Assembly: GCF_052324685.1 (NCBI RefSeq)
Contig: NC_135223.1
Span: 11,754,266 to 11,818,265 of the forward strand
From: Brachyhypopomus gauderio
Lineage: Eukaryota > Chordata > Actinopteri > Gymnotiformes > Hypopomidae
Length of the DNA stretch: 64,000 bases
Direction: 5' to 3'
Positions 47,551 through 58,869 of the stretch are shown here, one piece after another. Numbering within the stretch: position 1 is the stretch's first letter; every line of letters starts with the position of its first letter. Made by a program: the position numbers and the translations under genes. The notes under the pieces were generated by a model. That model saw only the letters and a program-made list of their open reading frames with translations. It did no database searches and was not told where the DNA came from.

Positions 47551-47705
47551 CAGGGCCGGAGTGGGACACTTTTTCAGCCCGGGAGTTTCATGCCCAAATC
47601 CGGCCCAAAATTATTTTCCCCTTCCAATCGGCCCAAACTAGAGACTGACATGAGCCGGCCCATCGGGAATCCTCCCGAATCTCCCGATTAGCCACTCCGG
47701 CTATG
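47551..47705. mobile_element. 155-bp hAT-type MITE, copy 3 (cd4-2 intron 1)
   Basis: Same ends as the other copies, except the last bases read CTATG. A perfect 8-bp duplication GAAAAGTG flanks it (47543-47550, 47706-47713). Confidence 0.92.
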
Positions 47706-48292
47706 GAAAAGTGTACATATTGATACAACTATACATTTGATATCCGATTGTTTAATGTGTTATGATTGTATATGGAATATTTGGATCCTGAATAAAAAAT
47801 TACTTTGACTTGGCAGTTTGTTCAGACAGGAACATGCCAATACATCTGAAAATCTGATATGCTCCTATAATTCATTGTTTGGAATCATTTAGTACTCTTG
47901 TGAAATTATTTAGTAATAAAGTGCTTGAGCATCACATGCTGCATGGTTTACTTTTTTTCAAATCATGATTTGTTGTACTATTCTGTCAAATATAATTGCT
48001 CATGCTCCCATAAGAGAGATGAGAGATATGAATAGAAAATGCTTTTGTAGCATTTTTTTTTTGCTTTTGTATTTCCCTTTAGAGCAATATGAAAATTATA
48101 TATTGAAATTTTAAAATGGGTTTTGTGGTGTTTACAGAGAAAACACAATTTGTGTTTATTTTTGTAAATCAAAATAATTAATAATTAAATAGTTTATCTA
48201 TTTACCAATTATCAAATGTCTTTTGTAATGCTTTATAATTTAAAGTCTTCTTTTCTTATCTACAAAATGTAACAGAGCTTGAATGGACAGAA

Positions 48293-49356
48293 ATGTCCGT
48301 GACTCAAACACATTTTTGGATAAGTTTGGGTGAGTACAAAAATGATGCTTCAAACAGAATAGAGCCAATGATCGCTGGACGATTCTTCCAAAATATAAAG
48401 TCTTTATGGTGACTCCAACTAGCTATACGTTTCTCTTTTTTCAGCTCTTTGTCTAGCTACAGGGGGATCTGAGAACATCTATGAGAAAAGTGGAAATGCT
48501 GTGACCTTGGACTGTGGCGATGCATTATCGAATAAGGATATAGACTGGAAACACAATGATCAAGTCATCACAAAATATTACAGCAAAAGTGGAAGAATTT
48601 CCAAAGGTTTCAGGCATTATCTTTATTACTTCTTATTTGCTGTGACATGAAACATTTGGTACTAATGCAGAGTAACAACGGCCAAATAACATATGAATTT
48701 AAGTGAAGGCACAGTATAAAAGTAGTAACCCTACCTGCATGATTTTCATTTTAAAGGTAGTGCTGCTGTTACTTCAAAGGCAAAATTAATTGCACCAAAC
48801 CTGCAGATTTCCTCATTGGACCCCCAAAACAGTGGGCTCTACAGCTGTACTGGATATGACAACAAGAACAGCAAAATCACAAAGCAATATTCACTAAGTA
48901 TTGTGTCAGGTGAGAGAAAACAAAAAGATCTTTTTGGAGGACAGAAAGAAACAGAGGGATGTGGCAGCTAGAGAGTCATGATAGAAAATGAATTTTCATC
49001 CTGTAAATTTCATCCTGCAACTGTAATTACATTTTACTCTGTATGGCAATTTAAACTTTCTGCCTGTTCTTTCCCCCAGTCACGGGAGGCACTGCAGCTG
49101 TGGTCCACTCCGAGTTAACCCTGACGTGTGACATTGCTGGGGACTCTCAAGCAGTCGTTCAGTGGCTGCGACCAGATTCTAAACTATTTGCACCTGGAAA
49201 AGAACTTAACATAAAATCTGTCTCCCTGGATGATGCTGGAAAGTGGACCTGTCAGATCAAAGATAAAGAGCAGGAGAAAAAAAAGATAGAAGTGGACATC
49301 ACCGTTGTTGGTTTGTTTATTGATATGCATTTCTATTGCTCTTTCAAACATGTAGA

Positions 49357-49432
<76 letters not shown>

Positions 49433-50410
49433 TTATATATAAATAATATATAACAATATATATAGTTTTAAGTTTTACCTGCATTTTCTAAGAAAGCCAC
49501 ATTTACACTATCTACCTCGTTATAACTGAACAAAGACAACAATAAAAGCAAAGTTTATATTGAATTTAATAAATGATTTTAAAATGCTATTCTGATCTTC
49601 AGGTTTTCTGGAGTCGTCAAAGGAACTGTCGGTTAATCTAGGGGGCGATGTAGAGCTACCATGTTGCCTCTCCAGTCAAAGCAGCCTTCGTGTAGTAGAA
49701 GGGGGTTGGGCGCGAGACCCCCCCACTAACTACCTCCTCACCTTAGACACAATGACCGGCCTTCGCTGGAATAGCACCCAGGCTAAAACATCTAGGTTCA
49801 AATTCCAAACTCAGACCCTCAGCACCAACTTCAGTGTGAGGCTGACAAATGTGAGATCCATGGTTTGCTATTACAGAGTGTTTTGGGTTCTTGTTTTCCA
49901 GCTGTGCTCTAGTTGTGTGTGTTCCACCTGTCTGCTCTCTGCTTCTCTCAGGTGCAGTCTGCTGATGCTGGTGTGTATATGTGCACTCTGATGTTTGAGG
50001 GTAAAAAAACTCTGAGTGTAAGCTTGACACTGAAGGTTGTGGGAAAGGCTGTCTCTGGTATGCAGTAAGCAAAGTATTACTTATTATATTCAGAGTCACC
50101 AACATAATACATGAAATTCTAACAATAATCTGTGTTTGTGTGTTTTTGTGTGTATGTGTTTGTGTATGGACTTTATCTCCCATTAATTTTCTGCCCATGG
50201 CAATTCAACAAGTAATTCCACAAGGCAAAACATTTTGGGAGATGTCTGTAATGGGGGTGAGTTTACAGGTCTGGGTTGGCATAGTAACAGCCTCTGTCCT
50301 TCTGATCATGCTGATTGTCATCATTGTGATTATTCACCGCAGGAATAAACGAATGAAGGTAAGAAAAGGTCAAAGAAAATTAGAAACAGAGAGTGAGAGA
50401 GTGAGAGAGT

Positions 50411-50451
<41 letters not shown>

Positions 50452-50728
50452 CTTGAATGTGAGAGTGAGTGAGTGAGAGAGACTGAGTGAAACAGCGACA
50501 GAGAGAGAGAGATTGAGTGTGTGTGTGAGAGAGAGAGAATGAGGGAACAAAAAAGACAGAGGTTCATGAAATCTTTTTTCTTTTTCAGAGGAAGGTAAGA
50601 AAACTAAAATCTATGCGGGAGCCTCTTACACCCAGGAATTACTGCCAGTGTAATAGGTAAGTTTCAGTTTCCTCTTTTTCCTTTTTTTTTTATTTTTCCT
50701 CTATTTTTTTTTATTTTAAATATTCCTA

Positions 50729-50804
<76 letters not shown>

Positions 50805-50948
50805 TTCTTACTATAAATATTAATTAATTTGGGTAGCTTGAACCATGTACTGCTTTCTCCCCAAAGGACTGAGAGACAACCCTGTGCAGGCAGGAGAGAG
50901 AAGCCACCTCCTCTTCCAAGGACACAGTACTATCGTGTTGACACTTAA
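48293..50948 (+). CDS. cd4-2: CD4-2-like T-cell co-receptor, three Ig domains
   Basis: Nine coding exons: 48293-48329, 48445-48606, 48757-48909, 49080-49310, 49603-49850, 49952-50057, 50213-50358, 50589-50656, 50867-50948; 410 residues, all phases consistent. Signal peptide MSVTQTHFWISL. D1 (to about 117) is split by an intron with Cys in TLDCGD and LYSCTGY. D2 (118-194) has TLTCDI and WTCQIKD. D3 (195-312) is split by a phase-0 intron with ELPCCL and VYMCTLMF. The transmembrane helix is about 332-353, followed by HRRNKRMK. The cytoplasmic exon reads TPRNYCQCNR: C380 and C382 are the CxC zinc-clasp motif by which CD4 binds Lck. Exons 1-3 have the same lengths (37, 162, 153) as in cd4-1, showing a tandem duplication. 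The three-domain form fits teleost CD4-2, as described in catfish. Confidence 0.9.
49359..49429. repeat. TA microsatellite
   Basis: TA run in cd4-2 intron 4. Confidence 0.95.
50393..50450. repeat. GA microsatellite
   Basis: Imperfect GA run in cd4-2 intron 7; GAGT/GAGA-rich sequence continues to about 50540. Confidence 0.9.
50733..50800. repeat. TA microsatellite
   Basis: TA run in the last cd4-2 intron. Confidence 0.95.
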
Positions 50949-53689
50949 TCACTTTAGTGAGACAGGGTCAGAGAATGGAGGAACAGTAAGATGTAGAGTG
51001 GGGTTGTGTTTGTATAGTCACTAGGAAAACATGTTGATGAGCAGATTTATCAATTCATCTTTCTGTGAATAATCTTTGATAGCTTAGTGTGATAGCAGCA
51101 ATCATATCTATGCGCTTACAATACAAAGCGTACATCACAGTACAAAGCATACATCACAGTACAGATTGCTAGAGAGCTTTGCCAAAATTGTTCAATCTTT
51201 CAAACATTGCAATGTAAATAATATTTTTTTCTGAAATTGTATGAACCAAAGGTAACATAATGATAGATTTGCATATATTTACATATTATTAGAAAAATGT
51301 GAATTTTTAGAATTCTACTGTTGTGTTGTGTAAGAAATGTTTAATCTTGACTATGCATATTTTAATTTGATACTGACTGATCTAATGAACATGTTACAGT
51401 TTATGTCTTCTGTTACAATTAAACCACTAAAATAGATAATTTGTGAGTGAATGTGCATGTGTGTTTCTCCACATTTTCACTAGCCCATTTTATATCACAT
51501 TGCATAGCTGTATGGGGACTGATAGATCCACACTACTGTCCATGCACTCACATGTACAGCTGTGAAGTGGATTATCACAGTACATAGTGCATCGAGCACA
51601 CATGGGCTACAGGACAGCATGGAGTAGAGGTGAAAAAGTCACATCAATAACAGATCAGCCTAACTTACTGTATACGCCATGTTCCACTGCACGTACACTA
51701 GGTGTATAGGGGCATACTGAAGGTGACCTGAGTGTGGTGGAGGCTAAGAATGAGAAATACATTGTAAAGACACTGTAAAAATACTGTATGGATGTTCTAC
51801 GGTGTGCACCCGTAGAGTGTAAGGTTAACCTCTAAAAATGTTTAGGCTTGTGTAGCTATTACCAATAAGTGACATTATTTTGTATCAATTAAGGGTCATT
51901 TAGTGACTACCCAAACTAAACTGAAAGACATACAGAGAGAGTAAATGAGAGTATTTTATAGCAGGACCCAGGAGCAGGTCTTTATAGTGTTAGAGGTTAA
52001 AATGCTAGGGGTGGTCTGGCGGGGTGGAGACTTTGGTAGAAAAGTGTAGAGAAAGCAGCAAAGACAAAATATTGACAGAGGCAGTGAGGCAGAGAGAAGC
52101 AGATGACACTGTTTCCTGTGTGTGCTGCAGTGACATCGGAGGATGTTAATGTGAGTGTAGGTCACTGAGCTTCTACTGGAGGAAACACCTTGTGTCCTCA
52201 CTACTGTAAGTACAACGTTTTATGCTAGACAATATTTTAGCATGCTTCTCTTCATAATATATATCAACATTGTGTGGGTCAAGGTTTTAATTAATTTTGA
52301 TGATTTTGTTGCTGGTTATCCAAAACAACTGCTGAAAGGAAGCGATGTCCATCAGTTAGATTAAGAGACTAACTTTTTAAAGTTGCTGTTGTCTATAAGG
52401 CATAGTTAAGCTGCCTGTATTACTATAGAAAAAGCTACTTGATAGCATATATAGAATCTTGTTTGGTTCTGATGTTTGTATTGGCAATTGTGAAGGGCTA
52501 TATTCATTAGTGAGATAATAAAAATAATTAGATGAATAATAATGAATAAATGATGAATAAAGATTAATCATTCAATGAATATTACAATTGCATGTAATTA
52601 TGTAGGTAGTATACATTTTAACATATGTCACACAACATGATCATTTTTGCATACTGTTAATGTGTGTAGGCCTGAACATGGTTAGTAGAATATGAACATG
52701 TACCACTCTGATACAAAAATGATTCTTGTATGAATGAATAATCCACCCTGATTCAGTCCTGGAATGTTGTGTGTATATTTATTAGTTGACAATGATATTT
52801 CAAAATGAGAATTATTTTAGGTATTCCATATTTTAGGAGCATACCACTGGAAGTCAATGAATTGCTTATTGAATTGACGTGAAAATATTATTGACATACA
52901 GTTGTACATCTAAATACAATGGAAAGCTGATACTGTAGTAAACGAGTAGTGTAGTTGTATCTGTAAGTTGAGACTGATGTTTACATAGTTCACAGTGACC
53001 CTTAAAAATACCTGTACATGTCCCGATCTCAAAGTTTATTGGGTACATTCCACACAAAGGGAGCTGAGACTGAAGGAGTCATTTGGCATTGCATGGTTCA
53101 AGCATCAAATAATTATTCCCCACTTCAGCTTCATCATGATGACACCTGAATTACTCTGTCATTTGTAATCTTACGTTTCTTTTCTGTTATTAATTAGGTA
53201 ATTCTAAATAATACAAAATGTACTAATATGTTTACATTTTTATGCATAAAACAAAATGTGTAGTTACAGACGTTCTGAATAATTCATGGATTATGGACTA
53301 TTTACATAAGGGAAACACACATCCTTTAATATGTTTATTTGAAGGTACTGTGGCAACATACACCTACAAATAACATTCTCATCATGCAACTTGAGATATG
53401 TACTTTTGTGTAAGGCCGTTGCTGTTGAATATCGTTATGTTGAAATACAAAGAAACCTCTCAGTGCCATAAAAAGTGCAGGCCAAAAACCACCTACAGCA
53501 TGCTAGGTACATCGGTGGCCAATGATGGTTGAGTGTGAAGGGTGTACTAAAATGCAGTTGGATTGACTAAAAGGTTTCACCGGTATCCCACACATGATTT
53601 GAAAAAAGTTTGACATTTTACTGATAAATTAATCTTTTAATATACCTTGTAAAATATAGAATATCTCAGTATACTGACGTTAGGGAGTC
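50949..53689. other. cd4-2 3' UTR and intergenic spacer
   Basis: The first few hundred bases are the cd4-2 3' UTR; ATTAAA at 51418-51423 may be its polyadenylation signal. A possible 5' exon ends near 52205 (CACT then GTAAGTAC), but nothing coding follows. The rest shows nothing. Confidence 0.35.
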
Positions 53690-53900
53690 CAGAGTGTCCT
53701 TCTGGGGAAACAGTTTAGGAAAGATTGTGTCGTCTCCCTAAGCAGGGATGAGGAAAAAACCTCAGGAGGACCAAAACTTAAAAGGGAACCCATCCTCCAC
53801 TGGACAGCCCATGTAGTAGCAGTCCATATTTATAGTTCTATATATAGGCAGAGCAGTCCCTCCAACGTGGATGCTGGGCCTCAGGGAGGTGACAGCGTCC
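53690..53900. repeat. Common fish interspersed repeat, diverged fragment
   Basis: GATGAGGAAAAAACCTCAGG, AAAGGGAACCCATCCTCC and the surrounding text match the body of the repeat seen at 58475, strongly diverged. Confidence 0.45.
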
Positions 53901-54730
53901 ACGTATTTATGTCACTGACATAAATGAGAAAGATGATACGCTTAATTGTTCTTTACTGTTTTACTTGACTAAAGTTCCTCCTGATTATGTGACCTTGCTC
54001 TTAGGAAATTATAGCATAAAAAGTGAAATGTTCTAATGTGGGGAACATTACATTAAATTTAGAATACGTTTGAAAAATGTACTAATATGTCCGTAATATG
54101 CACTTGTTTGCTTAACTGATCAAATAGCCAAAAAAGAAAAAAAAATTATAATTTGGAATGTTTTCTTAAAGGGTATAACAATAGTTACTCTACTATGCAG
54201 TACTTTTATATGTCAGCTAATTTTAAAAACTGATGTTTTGATTATTTGATTCCCAGATGCATAATATAGCCTATAGCTTTGTATCATGAAATATAATTAT
54301 GAGTCCTCAGTCAACTAATCAATTAATAATACCCTGCATAGATTAATACCCAAGGAAGCTGACAGTGACATAGGTTTCATTTTAACTTTGAAGGGGACAC
54401 TGTTCAAACAACTGACCTAACATATTAAATGAGTAGTGTGAGCAGTTATTGAGGGGACTTGTGCGCTGCACTCCCCCTAAAACTACACCTATAATATCAA
54501 TGACTGCATGTTGGCCTCCACCTAGTACAGTTTTAAAATGGTAACCATGTAAGTGTTTACCTGTATTTTTTATTGAGCCACATCTTTAGTTCAGTGAGGA
54601 ACTAACAAATTGTCTGTAATGTCTACTTGCAAAAGACATGGCAGCATTGTGTGTGTGCATGACATAAATGACGGGCTAACACACATCATATTTTTATTGC
54701 TGCATTTAGGAAACATGAAAGACCTCAAGT

Positions 54731-54903
54731 CATGGACGTAATTTTGTAATAAAAAGTGGGGGGGGGGGGGGGGGGGGGGACATGGATTCGTCGCTATTTA
54801 AATATTTGGTTTAAACTGTAAAAACTGGGGGGGACCAAAACCGGCTTTTGAAAAAGTGGGGGTGACATGTCCCCCCCGTCCCCCCCCCCAAATTACGTCC
54901 GTG
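54731..54903. mobile_element. G-tract MITE, copy 2 (173 bp)
   Basis: Ends CATGGACGTAATTTTG and AAATTACGTCCGTG, with perfect 8-bp duplication CCTCAAGT (54723-54730, 54904-54911). It differs from the copy at 32743 mainly by a longer G run near the left end. Confidence 0.9.
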
Positions 54904-54927
54904 CCTCAAGTACTTTATAGTGATTAC

Positions 54928-54948
54928 ACACACACACACACACACACA
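54928..54948. repeat. CA microsatellite
   Basis: Short CA run just right of the G-tract MITE. Confidence 0.8.
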
Positions 54949-55498
54949 TTTATATATTTATTTGTAAGACATCAAATAATTTATAGTGAGTACAGATATA
55001 TATTTGTAAGTCACAGCAACTGTGCTTAAAGCATCCATAAGCATACATTATATATACATACTTATACTGAAATAACGAGATGATATAAGCGTGTGTAATT
55101 CTTTGTAATTTTCTTTTTCTTTTTGTAAACTAACTGGTGGAATTAGTGTAACAGTGATAAAGGTAATATTTCAGTGATATGGTTACAAAAAGCATTTGTA
55201 ACAAGGTGAAACTTTAATTGGCAGTAGTGTTCACTAATCATTCACAGACACCGCAGGGTCAAAACCTTACCATCATGTGTAACCGACATTTCCTTACCTG
55301 TCTTACATACATGTATAAATGCTTTTCATACTGAGACTAGGATTCCCTCTTTCACAAAGTGTGTCATAGACATATTTCTTTCCTTTTCACTCCAACACTA
55401 TCCCACACATATACCACACGTTTTGTTTACATGTGTTCCTACACCTTCACATTTTCTTTCAGAAAAGGGCATTTGTTTCAGTCAAGGTAGACTAGAAT

Positions 55499-55575
55499 GT
55501 CAAGTCAACAGTTGTATTTTTGTAGCACTTTTTACAAATTATGTTGTCACAAAGCAGCTTTACAAAAGCATTAAA
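55499..55575 (-). repeat. Common fish interspersed repeat, end fragment
   Basis: GTATTTTTGTAGCACTTTTT and GTTGTCACAAAGCAGCTTTA match the end of the repeat at 58475 in the same orientation. Confidence 0.5.
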
Positions 55576-56195
55576 GTCACACCATGTGTTTGAATGTGTT
55601 TGTGTCTGTTAATAGAGGAAGAGGCCGTAAAAAGTTTGAAGGTCTTGTATTTGGTCTATATAGAGGTTTCACCATCCATGTGTTCTATGTAGGGTGAAGG
55701 AAGAAAGCCAGTAACAATAGTCATATAAATAAGTGAAAGCTTTGGTCACTAACCGGTGCCAAGGTTAATGTACTCACCTTCACAAATGATTCTTGATGTG
55801 TTCCTGATTCCTGATCTGTTTGACACTGAATAAATATTTTGTTGAGTTCTGAGCATAAACTTGATAATAAGGTAAAGATAAAATTGATCATGGTGGTTCT
55901 CAGTTTTGGCTACAATTTTCTTGAACAGCTATGAATAGTTTTACATGTAAAGTTTCACATGATTATGACCTCAGACTGTATTAACCAGTCCCAGCTATTT
56001 ATCTTGCTTGATTTTATGTTGTGAACTAGCTGTTACGCGCAGTATAGATATAATACAGTCCTGGTGCTTCCAGTTACATCTTTGTTCATCTGTTAGGTTT
56101 TCACTGAACTTAAGATCTGAACTTAGAAGAGTTTGGTGGAGAATCAGAATCTTTAGTTTCTTTGACCTTGGAAAGTTCTATATTCTGTATTCTTT

Positions 56196-56336
56196 CTACT
56201 CCCTGCCATCTTAGGGAGTCGCATCTGGCATGCTCATTAGGGATCTGGACCCATACTATTGTAAAGCTGCTTTGTGACAATATGTTGTAAAAAGTGCTAT
56301 ATAAATAAAATTTGACTTTGACTTTGATTTTGACTT
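56196..56336 (+). repeat. Common fish interspersed repeat with GACTTT tail
   Basis: GGCATGCTCATTAGGGATCT, AAAGCTGCTTTGTGACAA, AAAAAGTGCTATATAAATAA, then a simple tail of GACTTT units. A microsatellite tail at the 3' end is typical of non-LTR retroposons. Confidence 0.55.
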
Positions 56337-56401
56337 TATTCGTGGCATTGTGATATAGTGAGAGAGGTGAACTATTAGTGTTCTCCTGAGCTTTAAAGTC
56401 A

Positions 56402-56515
56402 TCTGAGAAGAGCATGTATGAGTTCTCCTTGCATCGGAGAAGAGCATGTATGAGTTCTCCTTGCATCGGAGAAGAGCATGTATGAGTTCTCCTTGCATCG
56501 GAGAAGAGCATGTCC
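56402..56515. repeat. 32-bp tandem repeat, about 3.5 copies
   Basis: Unit GGAGAAGAGCATGTATGAGT plus TCTCCTTGCATC, copies nearly identical. Confidence 0.85.
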
Positions 56516-57238
56516 AAGATTTTCGACCTTCCAGATTTTTTTGTTGTGAATCAGACTTGAGTGTTTACTAAACTACATCAACTGCCTAACTTGAATGTGT
56601 TTTTCTCATGCTTCAAAAGCATTTATTAAATTACTCCTGATGACTGAATGCCCATTAAAAGTTCCCCTGCATGCTAAAAAAGTGACACCTGCTTCTAACT
56701 TTGAAGTCTTGGAAGAGAAAATAGTGTCAGAATGTTCGGCCTAGTGCAAAGAAGCGATTCCTCATCAGCCGATGCTCAGTATTGATGCAGTCTCTGGGGC
56801 TCACAGTTGTGCTCCACTCTGGCCAAATGGAACGTCGTTGGTCCATTTGCATTTATTTACACAAAGAGAAATCTATAAATATTCTAACATTTTTAACATT
56901 TCTGTCCGAACCCCTGCAGAACGAAATGAAAAAAGACGTGAATAGAACTTCAGAGTGACGTGCAACATCACAGAAGGGAACATCAGAACATGATGGTCCT
57001 CCTACACAAGCTTATTTTAAACAAAACACTTTTCAAGGATGTCTCCTTTTGATTTGGCAGGGTTAAGGTACGTTTCATGATGGCCAAATATGTAAATTCC
57101 ACAGGCATACAGTAAGAGGAATTCACAAACATGCTGAAATTCTGATGAAGTGCCAAGCAAAATTATTAGGGGATTTTTAGGACTCCTTTATGCTACAAGA
57201 TTTGTCTCTTGTAGAATGAAATTTGTGTGTTGGTGCTA

Positions 57239-58416
57239 CACTCATCGGTCACTTTATTAGGTACACCTGTCCAACTGCTTATTAATGCAAATGTTGAATC
57301 AGCCAATCACATGGCAGCAACTCAATGCATTTAGGCATGTAGACATGACTAAGACAATCTGCTGCAGTTCAAACCGAGCATCAGACTGGGGAAGAACGGT
57401 GATTTAAGTGACTTTGAACGTGGCATGGTTGTTGGTGCCAGTCGGGCTGGTCTGAGTATGACAGAAACTGCTGAGTTTTTCACACACAACCATCTCTAGG
57501 GTTTACAGAGAATGGTCCAAAAAAGAGAAAATATCCAGTGAGCGGCAGTTCTGTGAGCACAAATGCCTTGTTGATGCCAAAGGTCAGAGGAGAATGGCCA
57601 GACTGGTTTGAACTGATAGAATGATAACAGTAACTAGTTACAATAAAGGCATGCAGAAGAGCATCTCTGAACGCACAACATGTCGAACCTTGAGGCAGAG
57701 GGGTTACAGCAGCAGAAGACCACACCGGGTGCCACTCCTGTCATCTAAGAACAGGAAACTGAGGAACAGGAAACTGTACAATTCATACAGGCTCACCAAA
57801 ATTGAACAATAGAAGATTGGGAATTTCTCGATTTCTGCTGCAACATTCGGATGGTAGGTTCGGAATTTTTTGTCAACAACATGGATCCATCTTGCCTTGT
57901 ATCAAAGGTTCAGGCTGGTGGTGGTGGTGCAATGGTGTCAGGGATATTTTCCAGGCAAACTTTGGGCCCATTAGTACCAATTGAGCATCGTGTCCATGCC
58001 ACAGCCTACCTGAGTGTTGTTGCTGACCATGTCCATTCCTTTATGGCCACAGTGTACCCATCTTCTGATGGCTACTTCCAGCAGGATAACGCCATGTCAT
58101 AAAGCACTAATCATCTCAGACTGTTTTCTTGAACACGACAATGAGTTCACTGTACTTGAATGGCCTCCACATTCACCAGATCTCAATCCAATAGAACACC
58201 TTTGGGATGTGATGGAACGAGAGATTCACATCATGGATGTGCAGCCGACAAATCTGCAGCAACTGTGTGATACATGTCAATATGGACCAGACACTCTGAG
58301 GAATGTTTCCAGTACTTTATCGAATCTATGCCACAAAGGATTAAGGCAGTTCTGAAGGCAAAATGGGGTCCAACCCGGTACTAGCAAGGTGTACCTAATA
58401 AAGTGGCAACTATATG
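57239..58416 (+). mobile_element. Tc1-like transposon copy, near full length but degenerate
   Basis: Left end CACTCATCGGTCACTTTATT after TA; right end about ACCTAATAAAGTGGC, decayed beyond that. It encodes most of a Tc1 transposase in broken frames: GMQKSISERTTCRTLRQRGY and SSRRPHRVPLLSSKNRKLR near 57645-57760, the DDE-domain parts GPLVPIEHRVHATAYLS and SSDGYFQQDNAM near 57965-58100, and SPDLNPIEHLWDVMEREIHI near 58170-58235. Same family as the copy at 30499, opposite orientation. Confidence 0.88.
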
Positions 58417-58474
58417 ATTCATGACTGACCAGTCCACAGTTCCAGATAACATGGATACCTGAGTGATTACATTA

Positions 58475-58640
58475 TCAATCAATCAAACTTTATTTGTATA
58501 GCGCTTTTTTCAACAGTTGTTGTCACAAAGCAGCTTTACAAGTGTCCGAGTCCAAGCCCCCAGTGAGCAAGCCAAGGACGACAGTGGCAAGGAAAAACTC
58601 CCTAAGGGCATGAGGAAGAAACCTTGAGAGGAACCAAGAC
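58475..58640 (-). repeat. Common fish interspersed repeat with ATCA tail
   Basis: Starts with ATCAATCAATCAAACTTTAT, then TGTATAGCGCTTTT, CACAAAGCAGCTTTACAAG, and GGCAAGGAAAAACTCCCTAA. The simple tail at the left suggests minus orientation of a non-LTR retroposon 3' end. Related fragments lie at 46218, 53690, 55499 and 56196. Confidence 0.6.
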
Positions 58641-58687
58641 TCATTAGTGTGGCATTAGAAATGAGAAGTACAGAAGCAGAAGCTTTA

Positions 58688-58813
58688 TGGCTGTTCCTGG
58701 AATGGAAAGAGAGAAATCTGAATCTCTTTAAGGCTGTTCCTGGAATGGAAAGAGAGAAATCTGAATCTCTTTAAGGCTGTTCCTGGAATGGAAAGAGAGA
58801 AATCTGAATGTCT
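58688..58813. repeat. 43-bp tandem repeat, three copies
   Basis: Unit begins GGCTGTTCCTGGAATGGAAA and ends GAATCTCTTTAA; three adjacent copies. Confidence 0.85.
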
Positions 58814-58869
58814 GCCAAGTTCTTATAGCAGTAGCTGTCATGTCCAGTCCTGAGAACACCATCAACTTC

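Noticed and set aside
33093-50948. LAG3 as identity of the two Ig-domain genes
   Set aside because: The CxC exon in cd4-2, the split D1, the exon lengths shared by the two genes and the four/three-domain pair fit CD4; no LAG3 tail motif seen.
57480-58355. Host gene in the Tc1-like region
   Set aside because: The pieces are a broken Tc1 transposase between transposon ends.
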